From: Sphingomonas sp. TZW2008
Lineage (GTDB): Bacteria; Pseudomonadota; Alphaproteobacteria; Sphingomonadales; Sphingomonadaceae
DNA: 64,000 nt
Direction: 5' to 3'
Assembly: GCF_002117915.1 (NCBI RefSeq)
Contig: NZ_BDJB01000008.1
Location: 1-64,000 of the forward strand
In this document: piece by piece, positions 9,350-18,899 of the stretch
Layout of the letters: every line of letters starts with the position of its first letter
Position numbering within the stretch: position 1 is the first letter of the stretch
Made by a program: the position numbers and the translations under genes
Notes under the pieces: model-generated
Told to the model about the DNA's origin: nothing
Database searches by the model: none
Seen by the model: the letters and a program-made list of their open reading frames with translations, nothing else

Positions 9350-10585
9350 GTGTCTTCCTTGCGTCCGCTTCACCTCGTCCTCGCCATCATCACGCTCGTC
9401 GCCGTGCTGCTTCCGCTCGCCGTCGTCCGGCTCGTCCCCGCCGTCCCACCGCCGGCGAAAATCGCCGCCGCGCTGCCCAAGCGGCAGGTGATTTCCGCCA
9501 AGCAACTCCCACCGGTCGAGCCGGTCGAATATGCTGCAATCGCGCCTGATGATGCGCGTTCGATCAATGCCGCGGTGCCGTTCGTGTCAGGCCCCGTCCC
9601 GCCGGCGCGCCCGTTCCGCTTCGTCGGCACCGCTGACGATTTTACCCGGGCAACCGACTGCCTAGCCGCGGCGGTTTATTACGAGGCGGGTGACGACGCG
9701 ACGGGCGAGCGCGCCGTCGCGCAGGTCGTCCTCAACCGACTGCGCCATCCCGCCTTTCCGAAGACCGTCTGCGGCGTCGTCTTTCAGGGATCGGAGCGCA
9801 GCACCGGCTGCCAGTTCACCTTCACCTGCGACGGCGCGCTGATGCGCACGCCCTCCGCCCCCGCCTGGGCCCGCGCGCGCGAGATCGCGACCAAGGCGCT
9901 GCGCGGCGACGTCTACAAGCCGGTCGGCTGGGCAACGCATTATCATACCGACTGGGTCGTGCCGTACTGGAGCTCCAGTCTCGACAAGATTGCGGCGGTC
10001 GATACGCATCTGTTCTTCCGCTGGACGGGCTGGTGGGGCACCGGCGGCGCGTTCAACCGCAATCAACTGCCCGGCGAGGGATCGGTCGCCAAGCTTGCCG
10101 CGCTATCGGAGGCGCATCGCACCGGCGCGGTGCTCGCCGACGCTGATGCCGCGATCGTCGAGGCGACGCCGTTCTTCGGCCGCACGCCGATGCCGCTCGC
10201 CAGCGATCCCAATACCTTCCTGACGATGCTCAATCCCGCGCAGGCAGCTACGTTCGCCGGCATGGCGCAGGCATCGTGCGGCGAGCGGGTGCGCTGCAAG
10301 TTCATGGGCTGGACCGAGCCCGATGCGATGGCCTTCACCATGCCGCTGACCCCCGACCAGATGAACGCCATGTCGTTCAGCTATATTCGCGATCGTGCGA
10401 GCGGGCTCGAACGCACGCTGTGGAACTGCACCGAGTTCAAGCAGCGCACCCCGTGCATGAAGCGCTTCGCGATCCGCGCGGTGCCAGTCGCCGAACCCGC
10501 CGTGGGGCCCACCGAGCTAGAAGGCGTGCGCCGCAAGACGACGGTGGCGGAGCCGCCCGTCGGCAACACCGCCAGCCCGGAATAG
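9350..10585 (+). CDS. SleB-type cell wall hydrolase, membrane-anchored
   Basis: 411 residues from a GTG start (MSSLRPLHLV). A transmembrane helix spans about residues 9-31, followed by a Pro-rich linker. The hydrolase_2/SleB domain runs from about 103 to 235; it opens TDCLAAAVYYEAG with the likely catalytic Glu at about 112, and contains VAQVVLNR and the CQFTFTCDG region. The family are lytic transglycosylases or amidase-like peptidoglycan hydrolases, first known from spore germination and widespread in alphaproteobacteria. The C-terminal 170 residues are not recognised. It is probably transcribed from its own promoter in 9246-9349 and ends at a hairpin shared with the convergent gene. Confidence 0.85.
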   Translation: MSSLRPLHLVLAIITLVAVLLPLAVVRLVPAVPPPAKIAAALPKRQVISAKQLPPVEPVEYAAIAPDDARSINAAVPFVSGPVPPARPFRFVGTADDFTRATDCLAAAVYYEAGDDATGERAVAQVVLNRLRHPAFPKTVCGVVFQGSERSTGCQFTFTCDGALMRTPSAPAWARAREIATKALRGDVYKPVGWATHYHTDWVVPYWSSSLDKIAAVDTHLFFRWTGWWGTGGAFNRNQLPGEGSVAKLAALSEAHRTGAVLADADAAIVEATPFFGRTPMPLASDPNTFLTMLNPAQAATFAGMAQASCGERVRCKFMGWTEPDAMAFTMPLTPDQMNAMSFSYIRDRASGLERTLWNCTEFKQRTPCMKRFAIRAVPVAEPAVGPTELEGVRRKTTVAEPPVGNTASPE

Positions 10586-10594
10586 CCGCGCGAC

Positions 10595-10624
10595 GCTGCC
10601 CCGCCGGTCCGCCGGCGGAGCAGC
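10595..10624. terminator. Hairpin between convergent genes
   Basis: A 13-bp stem with one mismatch and a four-base loop: GCTGCCCCGCCGG pairs with CCGGCGGAGCAGC. It lies in the 50-bp gap between the SleB gene (plus strand) and the acyl-CoA dehydrogenase gene (minus strand). No T-tract follows on either strand, so it is either a weak bidirectional terminator or an mRNA-end stabiliser. Confidence 0.55.
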
Positions 10625-10635
10625 GCGCACAACCG

Positions 10636-12432
10636 TCAGGCGGCGCGGAACATCGCCACCGGCAGCGCCATCACCGCGTCAGCCCCGCCTTCGATCTGGC
10701 GGCGGTACGATCCGGCCTCCGGCAGCACCCGCTCGGCGAAGAACCGCGCGGTGACGAGCTTCGCGTCGAGGAACGCCGCGTCACCCTCCCCTGCATCCTT
10801 CAGCGCAGCCGCCGCGACGGCCATGCGCAGCCACATCAAGCCGACCGCGACGACGCCGAGGAGATGCATGTACGGCACCGCGCCAGCGCCGACGTTGTTC
10901 GGGTTCGACAGATTGCCCATGAACCACATCGTCGCCGCCTGCAGATCGCCGAGCGCCTTCTCGAGCCGCGTTGCGAAATCGGCCGCGGCACCGCCCTTCG
11001 CCGCCGCGCACTCCTCCGCCACGACCTTGAAGAATAGCTGGATCGCGCGGCCGCCGCCCATCGCCAGCTTGCGCCCGACGAGGTCCATCGCCTGGACGCC
11101 GTTCGTCCCCTCGTAGATCATCGCGATCCGCGCATCGCGCACATATTGCTCCATCCCCCATTCCTGGATGTAGCCGTGCCCGCCGTAGACCTGCTGCGCG
11201 TCGGTCGCGATCTGATAGCCCTTATCGGTGCCGACGCCCTTGATGACGGGCGTCAGCAGCCCGATCAGATCCGCCGCCTCCTGCCGCGCCGCCTCATCGG
11301 GTGCCGAATGCTCGAGATCGACCTGCAGCGCGCCCCACAGGCATAGCGCGCGCAAGCCCTCGGTCCACGCCTTGGCGTTCATGAGCATGCGCCGCACATC
11401 GGGGTGGACGAAGAGCGTATCCGCCTTCTCGTTGGGCTCGGCGGCGCCGGTGAGCGCGCGGCCCTGGCGGCGATCGTCGGCATATTGCACCGCATTCTGA
11501 TACGCTGTCTCGGCGACGCCCAGCCCCTGCAGGCCGACGCCGAGCCGCGCCGCGTTCATCATGATGAACATCGCGGCCAGGCCCTTCATCTCCTCGCCGA
11601 CCAGCCACCCGGTCGCACCGTCATAATTGAGGACGCACGTCGCATTGCCGTGGATGCCCATCTTGTGCTCGATCGAGCCACAGGTAACCGCGTTTCGCGC
11701 GCCCAGCGAGCCGTCCTCGTTCACCAGCACCTTGGGCACCACGAACAGGCTGATCCCCTTCGAGCTCTCCGGCGCGCCCGGCGTCTTCGCGAGGACGAGG
11801 TGGATGATGTTGTCGGTCAGGTCGTGCTCGCCCGCCGAGATGAAGATTTTGGTACCGGTGATCTTGTACGATCCGTCGCCCTGCGGCTCGGCGCGGGTGC
11901 GGATGAGCCCGAGATCGGTGCCGCACTGCGGCTCGGTCAGGTTCATCGTGCCGCCCCACTCGCCCGACACCATCTTGGGCAGGTACATCGCCTGCTGCTC
12001 GGGCGAACCCTTCGCGATCAGTGCTGCGATCGCGCCGTGCGCCAGCCCCGGGTACATCGCGAAGGCCATGTTGGCGGAGATCATATATTCCTGGAACGCC
12101 GTCGACACGACGTGCGGCATCCCCTGCCCGCCCCATTGTTCGGGGGCGGCCAGCGTACCCCAGCCCGCTTCGACGAACTGCCGGTACGCCTCCTTGAAGC
12201 CCGTGGGCGTCGTCACCGACCCGTCGGCGTGCCGCGTGCAGCCTTCCTGATCGCCCGACTGGTTGATCGGGAACAGCACCTCGGCGACGAACCGACCGCC
12301 CTCTTCCAGCACCGCGTCGACTGTATCCGGGGTCGCAGCGGCGAAGCCGGGGACGTTGGCGTGGCCGGCGAGGCCGACGACGTGTTCGAGCACGAAGCGC
12401 GTGTCGCGCACCGGGGGCGTATATTGCGGCAT
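10636..12432 (-). CDS. Acyl-CoA dehydrogenase, about 600-residue DmdC-like subfamily
   Basis: 598 residues, starting at the ATG giving MPQYTPPVRD two bases after the MerR stop. The long form, with an N-terminal extension and a C-terminal extra domain, matches the subfamily that includes 3-methylmercaptopropionyl-CoA dehydrogenase and FadE5-like enzymes. Visible motifs include the FAD/substrate segment NLTEPQCGTDLG, the catalytic-Glu motif MIYEGTNGVQAMDL (about residue 440), and YGGHGYIQEW. The reaction is FAD-dependent alpha,beta-dehydrogenation of an acyl-CoA, with electrons passed to ETF. The substrate is not determined. It is cotranscribed with the MerR regulator upstream, which suggests local control of a fatty-acid or related pathway. 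Confidence 0.88.
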   Translation of the reverse strand: MPQYTPPVRDTRFVLEHVVGLAGHANVPGFAAATPDTVDAVLEEGGRFVAEVLFPINQSGDQEGCTRHADGSVTTPTGFKEAYRQFVEAGWGTLAAPEQWGGQGMPHVVSTAFQEYMISANMAFAMYPGLAHGAIAALIAKGSPEQQAMYLPKMVSGEWGGTMNLTEPQCGTDLGLIRTRAEPQGDGSYKITGTKIFISAGEHDLTDNIIHLVLAKTPGAPESSKGISLFVVPKVLVNEDGSLGARNAVTCGSIEHKMGIHGNATCVLNYDGATGWLVGEEMKGLAAMFIMMNAARLGVGLQGLGVAETAYQNAVQYADDRRQGRALTGAAEPNEKADTLFVHPDVRRMLMNAKAWTEGLRALCLWGALQVDLEHSAPDEAARQEAADLIGLLTPVIKGVGTDKGYQIATDAQQVYGGHGYIQEWGMEQYVRDARIAMIYEGTNGVQAMDLVGRKLAMGGGRAIQLFFKVVAEECAAAKGGAAADFATRLEKALGDLQAATMWFMGNLSNPNNVGAGAVPYMHLLGVVAVGLMWLRMAVAAAALKDAGEGDAAFLDAKLVTARFFAERVLPEAGSYRRQIEGGADAVMALPVAMFRAA

Positions 12433-12434
12433 GT

Positions 12435-12845
12435 TCAGTCCTTGGCTTGATCGAGTAAGCTGACGAATTGGTCGAGTTCGGCGATCGCGGCGTCGATGTC
12501 GCGCTTCTGCGCCTCGAGCGCGTCGATCCGCGCGCGGCACCGTGCGACGGTGACGGCGCGCTGCGTGTTGCGCCCGTCGCCGATGTCGTAGAGGTCGATC
12601 ATTTCGCGGATTTCGCCCAGGCTGAAGCCCACGCGCTTGCCGCGCAGGATCCAGGCGAGCCGGGCGCGATCGCGATGCGAGTAGATCCGGCTTGTCCCGC
12701 GTCGGCAGGGTGCGATCAGCCCTTCGTCCTCGTAGAAGCGCAGCGCGCGCGGCGTCACGTCAAACTCCGCCGATAGATCGGTGATCGTGAAATGAGTTCG
12801 ATCCTCGCGCGGTGGGATCGAGTCGAAGGCTGCAGCAACCGACAT
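12435..12845 (-). CDS. MerR family transcriptional regulator
   Basis: 136 residues. The winged-helix DNA-binding part is seen in FTITDLSAEFDVTPRALRFYEDEGL (about residues 19-43), followed by the wing SRIYSHRDRARL. A C-terminal coiled coil (about 95-130) is the dimerisation helix. No cysteine-rich metal-binding loop is present, so it is more like the fatty-acid or stress MerR regulators than the metal sensors. It lies two bases upstream of the acyl-CoA dehydrogenase gene. In many proteobacteria MerR proteins of this type (LiuR/PsrA-like contexts) govern acyl-CoA catabolism; this is inferred from position only. Confidence 0.88.
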   Translation of the reverse strand: MSVAAAFDSIPPREDRTHFTITDLSAEFDVTPRALRFYEDEGLIAPCRRGTSRIYSHRDRARLAWILRGKRVGFSLGEIREMIDLYDIGDGRNTQRAVTVARCRARIDALEAQKRDIDAAIAELDQFVSLLDQAKD

Positions 12846-12876
12846 GTTAACGGCTTAACTTCCGTTTACGTGAACG

Positions 12877-13374
12877 TCAATCGCACAGGCGTTTGCTGTC
12901 GACCCCGATCATGCTTCGCGCTTCCGCAACCGTGCCGCTCAGCCGCTCGGCCGATAGCGCCGTCAGCGTCGTCCGTCCTGTACAGCGCCGCGCGCAGGCT
13001 GCGGGTACGGCAGCCGGAAAGACGATCCGCACGCCATCGTAGCGCGCGTCGAAGCGGCAATCGTCGCCAAGGTCCACCCCGATCGTCTCGCGCCCCGTCG
13101 CCGTGCCGCGGGCGATGCAATTCTGCCCGTCGCCATAGTCGACGCTGACGCCGACGCGGTAGCCGCCTAGCTGGGGCACGACGCACATGCGATCGGTCTC
13201 GGTGGCGTAGGCGCCGATGGGATCGAGCGCCGCGGGATTTGGGATGATCCCGCTGTTAATCGCGCGCGCTTCGAGCGCCGCACCGGCCTCACTGCGCGTC
13301 ACAGTGTCACGCGCACTCTGCTCGCATCCGCCCAGCGCTAGCACCAGCAGTACGGCAGCAAGGCGTGCGCTCAA
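12877..13374 (-). CDS. Putative lipoprotein, function unknown
   Basis: 165 residues from a TTG start that overlaps the hisI stop (TTGA). The N-terminus [19 protein letters not shown] is a clear lipoprotein signal with lipobox LGGC. This supports the TTG start over an upstream in-frame start lying inside hisI. The mature protein has several cysteines (CVVPQ, QNCIARG, DDCRF, ACARRC), enough for two or three disulfides, as expected for an envelope protein. I do not recognise the family. Coupling to hisI appears to be a translation arrangement and not a functional link. Confidence 0.68.
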   Translation of the reverse strand: MSARLAAVLLVLALGGCEQSARDTVTRSEAGAALEARAINSGIIPNPAALDPIGAYATETDRMCVVPQLGGYRVGVSVDYGDGQNCIARGTATGRETIGVDLGDDCRFDARYDGVRIVFPAAVPAACARRCTGRTTLTALSAERLSGTVAEARSMIGVDSKRLCD

Positions 13375-13733
13375 TCGAGCCGCTCCAGCCCGTCGTTGCC
13401 GATCCGCCGGTAGAAGCAGCTGCGCGCACCGGTGTGGCACGCGGGCCCGTCCGGCCGCGCAATCACCCAGATGGCATCCTGGTCGCAGTCGACACGCAGA
13501 TCGACGACATGCAGCATGTTGCCGCTAGTCTCACCCTTCACCCACAACGTCCGGCGGCTGCGCGACCAGAACGTCGCCTTTCGCGTCGCCCGTGTCGCCG
13601 CCAATGCTTCGGCGTTCATGTGCGCGACCATCAGGAGCTCGCCCGTCGCCGCATCGGTCACCACGGCCATCACGAGACCGGCCGCGTCGAACCGCGGGTC
13701 CAGGTCTAGGCCGGTTTCTCGTGCATCGCTCAT
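13371..13733 (-). CDS. hisI: Phosphoribosyl-AMP cyclohydrolase
   Basis: 120 residues, the normal size for the stand-alone enzyme (HisE is separate). The metal motif [10 protein letters not shown] supplies the DxDxD aspartates. The zinc cysteines are that Cys and the pair in [32 protein letters not shown] is the family signature, given here in part. It opens the ring of phosphoribosyl-AMP in histidine synthesis in the cytoplasm. It is first of a two-gene message with the lipoprotein gene. Confidence 0.95.
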   Translation of the reverse strand: MSDARETGLDLDPRFDAAGLVMAVVTDAATGELLMVAHMNAEALAATRATRKATFWSRSRRTLWVKGETSGNMLHVVDLRVDCDQDAIWVIARPDGPACHTGARSCFYRRIGNDGLERLD

Positions 13734-13785
13734 GCCGCTGCCTTAGCGCCGCCGCATGGCCGCGCGCCAGAGGCGTGCGATCGCG

Positions 13786-14037
13786 CTACTTGTGGTTGCG
13801 GATCGCGTCCACCAGCTCGGCCTTGCTCATCCGCGACCGCCCGGCGATCCCGATCTCCTGCGCTTCCTCATACAAATCGTCCTTGGTGCGATCCTCCAGC
13901 CGCTCGCCGCGATGATCGAGCGTGCCCGCCGCCTTGGCATTTGCGATGCGCGCCGCCTTTTCCTTCGATTCGCCCTGCCGGCGCAGGTCTTCGTACAGCT
14001 TGTCGTCCTTGATCTGCGGGCCGTGATCCTTCGCCAT
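13786..14037 (-). CDS. Small protein with Rho termination factor N-terminal-like (SAP/LEM-like) domain
   Basis: 83 residues from the ATG giving MAKDHGPQIKDD; an in-frame start six codons upstream also exists. The first 45 residues are strongly charged and helical. The C-terminal 40 residues carry the helical Rho_N-type motif, with TKDDLYEEAQEIGIAGRS and MSKAELVDAIRNH. Proteins of this kind are short, conserved in alphaproteobacteria and likely bind nucleic acid; no precise role is established. It is transcribed divergently from purF, with 113 bases between the starts. Confidence 0.8.
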   Translation of the reverse strand: MAKDHGPQIKDDKLYEDLRRQGESKEKAARIANAKAAGTLDHRGERLEDRTKDDLYEEAQEIGIAGRSRMSKAELVDAIRNHK

Positions 14038-14150
14038 TGTCGCGCCTCCTGTCACCGCCAGACAACCATTCGCCCGACGCTTCGCTCCAAACCGATGACA
14101 AACGCGCGACAGCCGCTATATCGGCGGCGCACGATGCGAGCCCCCACGCT

Positions 14151-15608
14151 ATGCTGATCACCAATCCGTTCGACGACGACCATCTGCACGAAGAGTGCGG
14201 CATCTTCGGAGTTTCCGGCTCGGCCGGTGCCGCTGCGCTTGTCGCGCTCGGCCTCCATGCCCTGCAGCATCGCGGGCAGGAAGCCGCCGGCATCACCAGC
14301 TTCGACGGCGCGAACTTCCATACGCGCAAGGCGATGGGCCACGTCGCCGGCAATTTCGACAGCGAGGCCGTGATCGGCGCGCTGCCGGGCGAGGTCGCGT
14401 GCGGCCACGTGCGCTATTCCACCACGGGCGAGACGGCGCTGCGCAACGTCCAGCCGCTCTATGCCGAGCTGGCGAGCGGCGGCTTCGCGGTGGCGCACAA
14501 CGGCAACATCTCGAACGCGATGAAGGTGCGCCGCGAGCTCATCCGCCGCGGCTCGATCTTCCAGTCGACCAGCGATACCGAGACGATCATCCACCTCGTC
14601 GCGACGTCGAACTACCGCACGCTGCTCGATCGCTTCATCGACGCGCTGAAGCAGGTCGAGGGCGCCTACGCGCTGATCGTCATGACACCCGAAGGCATGA
14701 TCGCCTGCCGCGATCCGCTCGGTATCCGCCCGCTGGTGATGGGCAAGCTCGGCGATGCTGTGATCTTCGCCAGCGAGACGGTCGCGCTCGACGTTGTCGG
14801 CGCGGAGTTCGTGCGCGAGGTGCAACCGGGCGAGCTCGTCATCGTCCAGGGCACCGACATCCGCTCGATCCGCCCGTTCGGCCCGGTCGCGCCGCGGCCG
14901 TGCATCTTCGAGTGGGTCTATTTCTCGCGCCCTGATTCGATCGTCCACGATCAGTCGGTCTATTCGGTGCGCAAGGCGATCGGCGCGCAGCTCGCGATCG
15001 AATCGCCGATCGACGCAGATGTGATTATCCCGGTACCCGACTCGGGCGTTCCTGCGGCGATCGGTTACGCGCAGCAGAGCGGCATTCCGTTCGAGCTCGG
15101 CATCATTCGCTCGCACTATGTCGGTCGCACCTTCATCCAGCCGGGCGACAAGGTCCGCCACCTCGGCGTCAAGCTCAAGCACAACGCTAATCGCGCGCTG
15201 ATTCAGGGCAAGCGCGTCGTGCTGATCGACGATTCGATCGTGCGCGGCACCACCAGCCTCAAGATCGTGCAGATGATGCGCGAGGCCGGCGCGGCGGAGG
15301 TGCACATGCGCATCGCCAGCCCGCCCACCAAGCACAGCTGCTTCTACGGCGTCGACACGCCCGAGCGCGCCAAGCTGCTCGCCGCAACCCACGATCTAGG
15401 CTCGATGACCGATTTCATCCACGCCGACAGCCTTGCCTTCGTCAGCATTGATGGGCTCTACAAGGCACTCGGCAAAGAGGGGCGCGCGCCCGTCCGGCCG
15501 GGGTATTGCGACGCATGCTTCACCGGCGATTACCCGACCTCGCTGACCGACCACGACGATAGCGCCGAGGTCGACCAGTTCGCGATGCTCGAAGAGCGCG
15601 TCGCCTGA
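14151..15608 (+). CDS. purF: Amidophosphoribosyltransferase
   Basis: 485 residues from the ATG giving [10 protein letters not shown]. The N-terminal propeptide ends before the catalytic Cys in HEECGIFG (Cys16), the nucleophile of the Ntn glutaminase domain. The C-terminal phosphoribosyltransferase domain has the PRPP loop [14 protein letters not shown]. Cysteines in RPCIFEW, KHSCFYG and YCDACFTG match the [4Fe-4S] ligands of the Bacillus-type enzyme, so an oxygen-sensitive cluster is expected. It catalyses the first committed step of purine synthesis. An extended reading upstream to 14037 is rejected because the propeptide fits this start. The other purine genes in the window (purC, purS, purQ) lie 28 kb away. 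Confidence 0.95.
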   Translation: MLITNPFDDDHLHEECGIFGVSGSAGAAALVALGLHALQHRGQEAAGITSFDGANFHTRKAMGHVAGNFDSEAVIGALPGEVACGHVRYSTTGETALRNVQPLYAELASGGFAVAHNGNISNAMKVRRELIRRGSIFQSTSDTETIIHLVATSNYRTLLDRFIDALKQVEGAYALIVMTPEGMIACRDPLGIRPLVMGKLGDAVIFASETVALDVVGAEFVREVQPGELVIVQGTDIRSIRPFGPVAPRPCIFEWVYFSRPDSIVHDQSVYSVRKAIGAQLAIESPIDADVIIPVPDSGVPAAIGYAQQSGIPFELGIIRSHYVGRTFIQPGDKVRHLGVKLKHNANRALIQGKRVVLIDDSIVRGTTSLKIVQMMREAGAAEVHMRIASPPTKHSCFYGVDTPERAKLLAATHDLGSMTDFIHADSLAFVSIDGLYKALGKEGRAPVRPGYCDACFTGDYPTSLTDHDDSAEVDQFAMLEERVA

Positions 15609-15634
15609 CTGCCACCATCTGACTGCCACCATCT
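15607..15634 (+). repeat. Tandem 14-bp duplication
   Basis: Two exact copies of GACTGCCACCATCT stand head to tail, beginning inside the purF stop codon. It is probably a replication-slippage duplication in the untranslated region. No function is evident. Confidence 0.8.
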
Positions 15635-15697
15635 GGCGGCCGCGCCTCTCGCGCGCCGTCATCACCGCGGGATGCGATGTCCCGATAGCCTGCCGGG

Positions 15698-16417
15698 ATG
15701 CCGATCGTGACCAAGCCGCTCGACAATCAGCTCGCCCTCGTCACCGGGGCCAGCCGCGGGATCGGCGCCGCCACCGCGCGCGCGCTCGCGGCACAGGGCG
15801 CGCACGTCATCGTCACTGCACGCTCGGCCAAGGCGCTGGAGGATGTCGAGCAGGCGATCTTCGATGCCGGCGGCTCGGCCACGATCGCCCCGCTCGACCT
15901 GACCGAGAATGACGCCATCGCGCGGCTTGGGACGGCGATCGGCCAGCGCTGGCAGGCGCTCGACCTTCTGGTGCTCAACGCTGGGACGCTGGGCTCGCTC
16001 GCCGCGGTGCCGGCGATCGATGCGAAAGAGCTTGCCGCCGTGCTGACGCTCAACGTGTCGGCGCAGGTCGCGCTGATCCAGGCGTTCGATCCGATGTTGC
16101 GCCGCGCCGCGGCGGGCAAAATCATCGGCGTGACGTCGTCGGTCGGGCGCAAGCCTCGTGCCTATTGGGGCGCGTACGGTGCGTCTAAGGCGGCATTCGA
16201 GACGATGCTCGGCGCTTATGGCGACGAAGTGGCAGAGATCAGTCGCATCCGCACCGCGATCGTCGATCCCGGCGCGACGCGCACCGCGATGCGCGCGCGC
16301 GCCTATCCGGGCGAAGATCCCGCTTCGGTCAAGCCACCCGAGACGGTCGCAGCGCGCATCGTCGCGCTCGCGACCGCCGGCTTCGACACCGGCCATTTCG
16401 AGCGCGTCGAGGCCTGA
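15698..16417 (+). CDS. Short-chain dehydrogenase/reductase
   Basis: 239 residues, a classical SDR. The NAD(P) motif is TGASRGIGAA (about residues 16-25). The structural motif is LNAG (about 92-95), and the catalytic set is Ser in GVTSSVGR with the YxxxK pair in YGASKAAF (about 163-168). An Arg after the Rossmann turn (ARSAKAL) suggests preference for NADP(H). The substrate is unknown. It follows purF after 89 bases and may read through from it, although nothing links the functions. Confidence 0.88.
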   Translation: MPIVTKPLDNQLALVTGASRGIGAATARALAAQGAHVIVTARSAKALEDVEQAIFDAGGSATIAPLDLTENDAIARLGTAIGQRWQALDLLVLNAGTLGSLAAVPAIDAKELAAVLTLNVSAQVALIQAFDPMLRRAAAGKIIGVTSSVGRKPRAYWGAYGASKAAFETMLGAYGDEVAEISRIRTAIVDPGATRTAMRARAYPGEDPASVKPPETVAARIVALATAGFDTGHFERVEA

Positions 16418-16441
16418 TCGGTCAGCGATCGGGGCGCGCGA

Positions 16442-17644
16442 TCAGCGCCCCTTCGCGGCTACGAACAGCTTCTCCAGGAACGCCAGCCGCGCGCGCGACA
16501 GCGCCGGATCGGTCGCCTTTGGCCACGCTGAGACCATCGCCACCACCGTCTTGGTCGCGGGATCGATCGTGATGCTTTGCCCGAAGATGCCCTGTCCGCC
16601 GAACCGGCCTTCGGGATAGGTCCACCACTGGTAGCCATAGCCGAAGCCCGGCCGCCCGATTGACGCGTGTGACTTCGTTGCGTCAGCGAACCAGCCCGGC
16701 GCGGCGATCCCCGCACCGCCCTGCAGCGCCACCTGCCCCATCCGCGCATAGTCGCGCAGCGACACCGACAGGCAGCAGCCCGCCACTTCGCGGCCCGTCG
16801 CATCGACCATCCAGAAAGCGTCGCGCTCCATCCCGAAGCGCTGCCACACCGTCTCGCTGAGGTATGTTGCGAGCGGCTTCTTCACCGCATTGCCTACCAG
16901 CACGCCGATCAGGTTGGTCTCGCCGGTCTTGTACACCCACTTCGCGCCCGGCGCTGTCTCGCGCGGCAGCGTGCGCATATAGGCGACCGTCGGGTCCATC
17001 CCGGCCGGCACGGGGATCGAGAACATCCGCGCCACGTCCGACTGCGGATCGGTGTAATCCTCGTTCCAGCGCACACCAGACGTCATCGTCAGCAGCTGCG
17101 CGATCGTCACCCCGTCATAGGCGCTGCCGGCCAGGTCCGGAATGTAGCGCGTCACCGGCTCCTCGACCGACTTGATATAGCCGTCACGGATCGCTGCGCC
17201 GACCAACGTCGAGGTGAACGACTTGGCGACCGAGAAGCTCGTCCAGCGTCCCTCGCGCGTCAGCCCGCGGGCGTAGCGCTCCAGCCGCACCGATCCGTTC
17301 TGCACCACGATCAGCCCGGCGACGTTGTTGGCGGCGATATAGGCGTCGACGTCCGCTGCCGGCACCGGCAGCGGCAGGCCCACCGGCAGCGGCGACGGCT
17401 TGCGGCTCGCCTTCACTACGTGGCCGGGAAACATCTTTTCCATCGCCGGAAAATTGCTGTCGCGCTGCTCCTGCGACCAGAACAGGATCTCCGCTCCTAT
17501 CTGCTTCAGCTTGTCGCGATTGTCGTCGGTGATCGGCACCCCCGCGGCCACCGCGCTTGGCGTGCCCGCTTGCGAAACCTGCCGCTGCTGCGCACACCCG
17601 CCGAGCAGCGCCGCGACCAGCGCCGCAATCCCGATCGCCTTCAT
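16442..17644 (-). CDS. Serine hydrolase of the beta-lactamase/class C family, lipoprotein
   Basis: 400 residues from the ATG giving MKAIGIAALV. The start overlaps the stop of the cyclopropane synthase gene (ATGA). The signal ends in lipobox LLGGC (Cys17), so the enzyme should be lipid-anchored in the periplasm. The active-site SxxK is SVAK at about 138-141; a second motif region lies around LLTMTSGVRWNEDY, and WWTY is near the C-terminus. Members are esterases, D-aminopeptidases or penicillin-binding-like hydrolases rather than resistance enzymes; the substrate is not predictable. Pairing with a lipid-modifying gene hints at envelope remodelling. Confidence 0.85.
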   Translation of the reverse strand: MKAIGIAALVAALLGGCAQQRQVSQAGTPSAVAAGVPITDDNRDKLKQIGAEILFWSQEQRDSNFPAMEKMFPGHVVKASRKPSPLPVGLPLPVPAADVDAYIAANNVAGLIVVQNGSVRLERYARGLTREGRWTSFSVAKSFTSTLVGAAIRDGYIKSVEEPVTRYIPDLAGSAYDGVTIAQLLTMTSGVRWNEDYTDPQSDVARMFSIPVPAGMDPTVAYMRTLPRETAPGAKWVYKTGETNLIGVLVGNAVKKPLATYLSETVWQRFGMERDAFWMVDATGREVAGCCLSVSLRDYARMGQVALQGGAGIAAPGWFADATKSHASIGRPGFGYGYQWWTYPEGRFGGQGIFGQSITIDPATKTVVAMVSAWPKATDPALSRARLAFLEKLFVAAKGR

Positions 17645-18858
17645 GCCCCCTCCTTCACCAAGGTTATCTGGACGACGTCGATCCCGCCCCCGCGGAACCC
17701 GCCCTCGCAATACATCAGGTAATAGCGCCATAGCGCCGCGAAGCGAGCGTCGAAGCGCGCCGGCAGGCGCCCGTCAGCGATTGCCGCGTCGAACCGCTCG
17801 CGCCACAGCCGCAGCGTCTCGGCATAATCGAGCCCGAACGCCGTACGGTCCGCCCACGACAGGCCATGCTGCTTCGCCAGGGCGGTGAAGCGCGGTTCGT
17901 GGATCAGCATTCCGCCGGGGAAGACACACGCCTGAATGAAGTCGACGTTGCTCGAATAGGCCGGCCAGATATCGTCGGCGATCTTGATGAACTGGATCGC
18001 GGCGCGGCCGCCCGGCTTCAGCAGCCGCGCAATCGCCGCGAGATAGTCCGACCAATATTCCGCGCCCACTGCCTCGACCATCTCGATCGAGACGATCGCG
18101 TCGTAGGTCCCGCGGACGTCGCGATAATCGGTGATCGACACCGCCACGGGCAAACCCCGCGTCCGCTCGGCAACGAAGCGCTGCTGCTCGGCGGCGAGCG
18201 TGATCGCGCGCACCTTGATACCGCGCCTTGCCGCCGCCTCGGCGAGCGATCCCCAACCGCAGCCGATTTCGAGCAGAGATCCGCCGGCGGGCACCGCGGC
18301 CCGGTCCAGCATCGCGGCGAGCTTGCGCGTCTGCCCCGCCGCCAACGTGTCCCCGGATCCGAGCAGCGCGCTCGAATAGGTCAGCGAGGGATCGAGCCAC
18401 GCCTCGTAGAAATCGTTGCCGAGATCATAGTGCGCCGCGATGTTGCGCCGCGCATTGCCGCGATCGTTGCGGCGCAGGCCGTGCAGCACTCTTGCAAAGA
18501 GCCGCGCGCCGCGCTTCGCGCGTGCGACATTACCCAGCGTCGCGCGGTTGCGCATGAACAAGTCGAAGATCGGCACCAGATCGGGACTGGTCCAGTCCCC
18601 CGCCATCCACGCTTCGTACCAGCCGATCGAGCCGCCGGTGATCAGCCGCCGCAGCGCCCGCCAGCGCACCAGTGTGACGATCGCAACCGGCCCCTCGTTC
18701 CGCCCGCCGAGCAACCGTCGCGTCCCGTCGGGCAAGAGCGCGTCGATTGCGCCCCGCTCAAGCCCGGCGTCGATCCGATCGAGGATCCGGTGGAAGATCG
18801 GCGCGACACGGCGCGCCCATCGGTTGGTACGGCTAGGCTGATCCACCATGGCATGCAT
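17641..18858 (-). CDS. Cyclopropane-fatty-acyl-phospholipid synthase family methyltransferase
   Basis: 405 residues, normal length. The SAM-binding motif is LLEIGCGWGSLAEAAARRG (about residues 180-198). The downstream family motif IVSIEMVEAVG and the C-terminal HGLSWADRTAFGLDYAETL region are present. The N-terminal third holds the lipid-binding domain, including GWYEAWMAGDW. It transfers a methylene group from SAM to unsaturated acyl chains of membrane phospholipids, usually in stationary phase or under acid stress. The gene is directly upstream of and coupled to the serine hydrolase gene. Confidence 0.9.
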   Translation of the reverse strand: MHAMVDQPSRTNRWARRVAPIFHRILDRIDAGLERGAIDALLPDGTRRLLGGRNEGPVAIVTLVRWRALRRLITGGSIGWYEAWMAGDWTSPDLVPIFDLFMRNRATLGNVARAKRGARLFARVLHGLRRNDRGNARRNIAAHYDLGNDFYEAWLDPSLTYSSALLGSGDTLAAGQTRKLAAMLDRAAVPAGGSLLEIGCGWGSLAEAAARRGIKVRAITLAAEQQRFVAERTRGLPVAVSITDYRDVRGTYDAIVSIEMVEAVGAEYWSDYLAAIARLLKPGGRAAIQFIKIADDIWPAYSSNVDFIQACVFPGGMLIHEPRFTALAKQHGLSWADRTAFGLDYAETLRLWRERFDAAIADGRLPARFDARFAALWRYYLMYCEGGFRGGGIDVVQITLVKEGA

Positions 18859-18899
18859 CGCGCGCGCTCATGCACGCTCGCGCCCGTCGCGAAAAGTGG

